Shown here piece after piece: positions 40,782 to 43,408 of a stretch of DNA of 43,408 nucleotides. Numbering within the stretch: position 1 is the stretch's first letter; every line of letters begins with the position of its first letter. This stretch comes from a virus, in IMG/VR virus record IMGVR_UViG_3300025282_000078, positions 1 to 43,408 of that record, one strand, 5' to 3'. The translations under genes were made by a program, and so were the position numbers. The notes under the pieces are model-generated. The model was not told the origin of the DNA and ran no database searches. It saw only the letters and a program-made list of their open reading frames with translations.

Positions 40782-41838
40782 TATATCCATCCGCCTTGTC
40801 GTAAAAAGCGTTCCACCACTTTTGGTAGGATGCCATTTCCAAGGGCACTAAATTGACCCACCCTATCGGTAACCCCATCAGCCACTCTACCCACCTCGGG
40901 TTCAGTTTCCCACCAACCTCCCTTGGTAGAGACGATTGGTGGCCTCCCCGTTCCGTTGTGCCCGTCCCTGGTGCGCCCTTGTAGTCCCTGCTGTTCGGCG
41001 TTGCCCATCGTACTACATCCCCCAGACTCTCCCTTGCTGGCCCGTGGGGACCGTCCTGCGCCCGCGGCGTCGGCCCATGCTGAACAGTCTCTCGTAGATT
41101 CATACCCCTCTTGCCATTGCTGTAGGTACTGGTGTTCGCATCGGGTGTAGGCCATAGCCTCACTGCCGTATCCAGCGTCAGACCGAAGCCGTTCCCGTTC
41201 TTCTTCGTTGCTTGGATGGATGCTCTGCGCTCCAACAGCTTCTCCAAATCCTTCTCGCCCTGTTGCCAGTTGGACGGGGTGGGCCACATCCCGGTCGCTG
41301 CTATCGTCCCGAGGCCCGCCGTCCCATCTACATTTTGATTGCTCTTGAATCGTACTCTCCCACTCGTTGTCCGATACATTTGTTCCTCTGGCCGTCCAAG
41401 GCACATCGCATCTGCTGCCTGCGGGGTAGGCAAGGCACCACCACCTATAACGAAGGTGTGGCGCACCGACTTCGGCGGCAGATACGCAGTCCCAGATACA
41501 ATCGTACCCTGCTTCGGCCAACTCCCCGACCACGGTTCCAGCATATCCTGGTTCCACAAGGAGACCTGGTACGTTCTCCAGCACTGCGAATCTCGGTCCC
41601 ACTTCCCGAATGATTCTAAGGGTATCGGGCCAGAGGTTGCGTTCATCCTCTGCTCCTCGTCGTTGCCCTGCGACTGAGTGGGGCTGGCAAGGGAATCCTG
41701 CCGTAATGATGTCAACCAGTCCTCGATACTGGGTGCCGTCGAAGGCACGTATATCGGGGAAGATGGGAGCATCATCGAGGAACCCATCGAGTATCCTCTG
41801 CTGGATAACCGCTTGGCAGTAGGGGTCAATTTCGACAT
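40732..41838 (-). CDS. Overlapping second-frame ORF inside cytosine methyltransferase 1, 368 aa
   Basis: This frame starts at ATG 41838, one base out of phase with the Dcm-like frame, and stays open for 368 codons. It holds several WPTP-like motifs (GMWPTPSN, RLWPTPDA) and GKLNPRWVEWLMGLPIGW, a motif seen in annotated phage proteins. In the C-terminal half it is better conserved against the second copy than the Dcm frame (see finding). It has no ribosome site that I can assign. It may be a true overlapping protein, or it may supply sequence to the enzyme through frameshifting. Confidence 0.5.
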   Translation of the reverse strand: MSKLTPTAKRLSSRGYSMGSSMMLPSSPIYVPSTAPSIEDWLTSLRQDSLASPTQSQGNDEEQRMNATSGPIPLESFGKWDRDSQCWRTYQVSLWNQDMLEPWSGSWPKQGTIVSGTAYLPPKSVRHTFVIGGGALPTPQAADAMCLGRPEEQMYRTTSGRVRFKSNQNVDGTAGLGTIAATGMWPTPSNWQQGEKDLEKLLERRASIQATKKNGNGFGLTLDTAVRLWPTPDANTSTYSNGKRGMNLRETVQHGPTPRAQDGPHGPARESLGDVVRWATPNSRDYKGAPGTGTTERGGHQSSLPREVGGKLNPRWVEWLMGLPIGWVNLVPLEMASYQKWWNAFYDKADGYNGLPISATEDTRPPDR

Positions 41839-41923
41839 AGCCCACCGTCCTTACATCAAGTCCTGCAAGTCGTAACCCGAGGCTGAAACCACCATACCCT
41901 GTGAATAAGGATAGTTCGTTCAT
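40781..41923 (-). CDS. DNA cytosine-5 methyltransferase, copy 1, 380 aa
   Basis: It transfers a methyl group to C5 of cytosine in DNA. Visible motifs are AdoMet motif I FTGYGGFSLG at 7-16, GYVEIDPYCQ near 28, the catalytic GFPCQPHS with C79, ENV at 116-118, HLRYRWW near 150, and the final ALGNGILP near 360. The region between 155 and 335, where the target-recognition domain should lie, is polar and low-complexity (VAHPVQL, MAYTRCEH, MGNAEQQ). The start overlaps the zinc-ribbon stop (ATGA). The likely role is protection from host restriction. Confidence 0.88.
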   Translation of the reverse strand: MNELSLFTGYGGFSLGLRLAGLDVRTVGYVEIDPYCQAVIQQRILDGFLDDAPIFPDIRAFDGTQYRGLVDIITAGFPCQPHSVAGQRRGAEDERNLWPDTLRIIREVGPRFAVLENVPGLLVEPGYAGTVVGELAEAGYDCIWDCVSAAEVGAPHLRYRWWCLAYPAGSRCDVPWTARGTNVSDNEWESTIQEQSKCRWDGGPRDDSSDRDVAHPVQLATGREGFGEAVGAQSIHPSNEEERERLRSDAGYGSEAMAYTRCEHQYLQQWQEGYESTRDCSAWADAAGAGRSPRASKGESGGCSTMGNAEQQGLQGRTRDGHNGTGRPPIVSTKGGWWETEPEVGRVADGVTDRVGQFSALGNGILPKVVERFLRQGGWI

Positions 41924-42162
41924 CTAAGGATTAGATCGACACCATGTTGCCATCCAAAGGACATCCGACGTATCAATTCCTTGCCAGGTTCTGGCGTTGG
42001 TAGCATGTCGCAAACACAACCTTCCATGCGAGGGATAAATTTTAAACAGGCTGGGCATTGGTTGTTTTCAGAATCGTGGACTAGCTCGTTGCATTTCTTG
42101 CAATAGAAGTATTCTGCGTTTTCGCACTCGTTGCTATGGTTATCGGTATAATACCCACTCAT
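41920..42162 (-). CDS. Zinc-ribbon protein paired with methyltransferase 1, 80 aa
   Basis: CKKC and CPAC, 15 residues apart, make a zinc ribbon after an acidic N terminus. The C-terminal part has another CVC. AGGAG lies before the ATG, and the stop overlaps the methyltransferase start. A near-identical N-terminal copy lies at the left end of the window. The strict linkage suggests that the protein works with, or is co-regulated with, the methyltransferase. Confidence 0.75.
   Translation of the reverse strand: MSGYYTDNHSNECENAEYFYCKKCNELVHDSENNQCPACLKFIPRMEGCVCDMLPTPEPGKELIRRMSFGWQHGVDLILR
42051..42149. repeat. 99-bp exact direct repeat, copy 2
   Basis: Identical to bases 1-99. It lies inside the zinc-ribbon gene and covers most of its N-terminal half. 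Confidence 0.9.
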
Positions 42163-42198
42163 TTTTGACTCCTATGGATATATGTGATGTGCCGGTAG

Positions 42199-42510
42199 TT
42201 ATTGCCTCTCTCCATCTGCATGTAGCCTGCTAAGATGATGAGGAGTAGGGGGGCCGTTCCCAGGGGTACGTAGTGACTCTCCTTGAGATTGGACCTCCAA
42301 TTCTCCAGGGGGTGGGAATGTTCTAGCCTCACAATAGGCGCAGTTACCTACAAGACCGATGCACCCGCAGGTACCACACATCACGTACTGAGGGGGATCT
42401 TCCTCAGCGTCGATCAGACATTGTAGCATGAGTTCTTTGAGTTCGTTACGCCCCCAGCTGGTCTTCTGGGCTAGGCGTTCCAGTAGTAGCTTCCATGCTC
42501 GTTGGTACAA
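42199..42510 (-). CDS. Small protein with central zinc ribbon, 103 aa
   Basis: A helical N terminus (WKLLLERLAQKTSWGRNELK) is followed by CGTCGCIGLVGNCAYC, a compact zinc ribbon, and a disordered tail. It starts at TTG 42510 behind GGAGGGAGCCC, 11 bp after the methyltransferase stop. It lies between the two methyltransferase units and is not related to the other zinc-ribbon protein in sequence. The function is unknown. Confidence 0.65.
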   Translation of the reverse strand: MYQRAWKLLLERLAQKTSWGRNELKELMLQCLIDAEEDPPQYVMCGTCGCIGLVGNCAYCEARTFPPPGELEVQSQGESLRTPGNGPPTPHHLSRLHADGERQ

Positions 42511-43267
42511 GGGCTCCCTCCTTAGAAATTCTCCTCAAGAAACCTCGCTGCCACTGACGGAACGATCCCGTTGCCAAGGGTTCTAAGTCGGTCCACCCGA
42601 TGGGCACCCCCATCAACCACTCGACCCACTGCGGGTTCAGCTTTCCACCAGCTTGGGTTGGTAAGTCTGGGGTGTGGTGTTGGTGTTCGGCTACTCCCCC
42701 GGGACTCCGAGAGTCTCTGGCTTTGGGAGTGGTCCACATCTTGACTGCTGTGTCCAGAGTTAGACCGAAACCATTCCCGTTGCGACCCTTGGCCTTCTCC
42801 CTGATCCTGCGCCGCCTTAAGGTCTCTAGGTTCTCGTCCTGCACCCATCTGCTGGGACTGGGCCAGACACCACCACCTCTTCCTGAGATGAGGGGCTCCT
42901 GTTTCGGCAGCAGATACAACTCCCCAGATACAGTCATACCCCGCTTCGGAAAGCTGCCCGACCACGGTTCCCCCATACCCTCGGGAGAGGATGCCCGGGA
43001 CGTTCTCCAGTAGGACGTACTCCGGTCCCACCTCGCTGATGACTCTGAGGGTGTCGGGCCACAGGTTCCGCTTATCCGATTCTCCCTGCTGCCTTCCTGC
43101 AACAGAGTGGGGCTGGCACGGGAAACCTCCCGTAATGATGTCCACCACTCCTCGACACTGGCTACCGTCGAAGGCACATATATCGGGGAAGATGGGGGCA
43201 TCATCGAGGAACCCATCTCGTATCCTCTGCTGGATAACCGCTTGGCAGTAGGGGTCAATTTCGACAT
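42446..43267 (-). CDS. Overlapping second-frame ORF inside cytosine methyltransferase 2, 273 aa
   Basis: It is the counterpart of the 368-aa second-frame ORF in copy 1, with the same start MSKLTPTAKRLSSRGY at an ATG, and with VWPSPSRW, NGNGFGLTLDTAV and GGKLNPQWVEWLMGVPIGW. It is about 95 residues shorter because the variable region has fewer WPTP units. Its end runs past the methyltransferase stop into the start of the next gene. Confidence 0.5.
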   Translation of the reverse strand: MSKLTPTAKRLSSRGYEMGSSMMPPSSPIYVPSTVASVEEWWTSLREVSRASPTLLQEGSRENRISGTCGPTPSESSARWDRSTSYWRTSRASSPEGMGEPWSGSFPKRGMTVSGELYLLPKQEPLISGRGGGVWPSPSRWVQDENLETLRRRRIREKAKGRNGNGFGLTLDTAVKMWTTPKARDSRSPGGVAEHQHHTPDLPTQAGGKLNPQWVEWLMGVPIGWTDLEPLATGSFRQWQRGFLRRISKEGALVPTSMEATTGTPSPEDQLGA

Positions 43268-43361
43268 AACCCACCGTCCTTATGATAGTAGGTAAAGAAA
43301 GAGTCAGGTGGAGGCCTAGACTGAACCCACCGTAGCCAGAAAATAGGGATAACTCATTCAC
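42522..43361 (-). CDS. DNA cytosine-5 methyltransferase, copy 2, 279 aa
   Basis: It has the same motifs as copy 1: FSGYGGFSLG at 7-16, EIDPYCQ, GFPCQPHS with C82, ENV, HLRKRWW and TLGNGIVP near the end. The variable region between 160 and 240 is about 100 residues shorter, so the target sequence may differ from that of copy 1 or the recognition domain may be reduced. AAAGGAGGAG precedes the ATG. It is downstream of the truncated zinc-ribbon copy if the ends are joined. Confidence 0.87.
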   Translation of the reverse strand: MNELSLFSGYGGFSLGLHLTLSLPTIIRTVGYVEIDPYCQAVIQQRIRDGFLDDAPIFPDICAFDGSQCRGVVDIITGGFPCQPHSVAGRQQGESDKRNLWPDTLRVISEVGPEYVLLENVPGILSRGYGGTVVGQLSEAGYDCIWGVVSAAETGAPHLRKRWWCLAQSQQMGAGREPRDLKAAQDQGEGQGSQREWFRSNSGHSSQDVDHSQSQRLSESRGSSRTPTPHPRLTNPSWWKAEPAVGRVVDGGAHRVDRLRTLGNGIVPSVAARFLEENF

Positions 43362-43408
43362 TGAATAGCTCCTCCTTTCCCTCTAAGCACAGATATTGGT
43401 TCGCAACA

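Noticed and set aside
1-43408. tRNA genes, integrase and attachment sites
   Set aside because: I saw no cloverleaf, no recombinase motifs and no core repeat next to an integrase, so temperate integration is not supported.

Overview
The window is almost entirely a tailed double-stranded DNA bacteriophage genome of siphovirus type. It carries an HK97-type head module (large terminase, portal, prohead protease, major capsid protein), head-tail connectors, a tail assembly chaperone with a probable -1 frameshift, a tape measure protein and distal tail proteins. No cellular housekeeping genes are present. Promoters are of sigma-70 type, and ribosome sites are of GGAGG type, so the host is a bacterium. 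The taxon cannot be fixed from the sequence alone. No integrase, excisionase, recognisable repressor, DNA polymerase, tRNA or endolysin was found.

Layout. Two opposed transcription units diverge from a control region at about 5.9-6.05 kb. Leftward from 5854 lie a zinc-ribbon protein, a replication initiator with an iteron array inside its gene, a DnaC-like helicase loader, a VRR-NUC nuclease, a ParB-methyltransferase fusion, the small and large terminases and two small genes, ending at base 1. Rightward from 6070 to about 16 kb lie early genes: many small cysteine-rich proteins, a SNF2-helicase/methyltransferase fusion, a C-terminal fragment of a type I HsdM, a PAPS-reductase-like PP-loop protein and a ParB-like gene broken by a one-base frameshift. 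From 16177 to 40055 all genes read leftward. In transcription order they are portal-MuF fusion, protease, capsid, decoration and fibre proteins, connectors, membrane and lysis candidates, neck proteins, three paralogous tail tube proteins, chaperone, tape measure and tail tip. From 40.6 to 43.4 kb lies a duplicated cassette of cytosine-5 methyltransferase genes with zinc-ribbon partners.

Topology. If the two ends are joined, the leftward unit reads initiator, terminases, methyltransferase cassette, portal, capsid, tail. That is the canonical phage order, so the window is probably a complete or near-complete circularly permuted genome cut inside a small zinc-ribbon gene. The first 99 bases are an exact copy of 42051-42149, so the exact junction is uncertain.

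Control. Five early promoters share one design: a -35 box, a 17-bp spacer holding an ACAC-N5-GTGT dyad, and a -10 box. Two further dyads lie in the divergent control region. This looks like a phage-wide operator regulon whose regulator is not identified.

The most unusual points are the shared operator-in-spacer promoters, the iteron origin inside the initiator gene, the methyltransferase genes whose second reading frame shows silent-only divergence between paralogs, the captured HsdM tail, the triplicated tail tube gene and the sevenfold 46-residue repeat in the tape measure protein.
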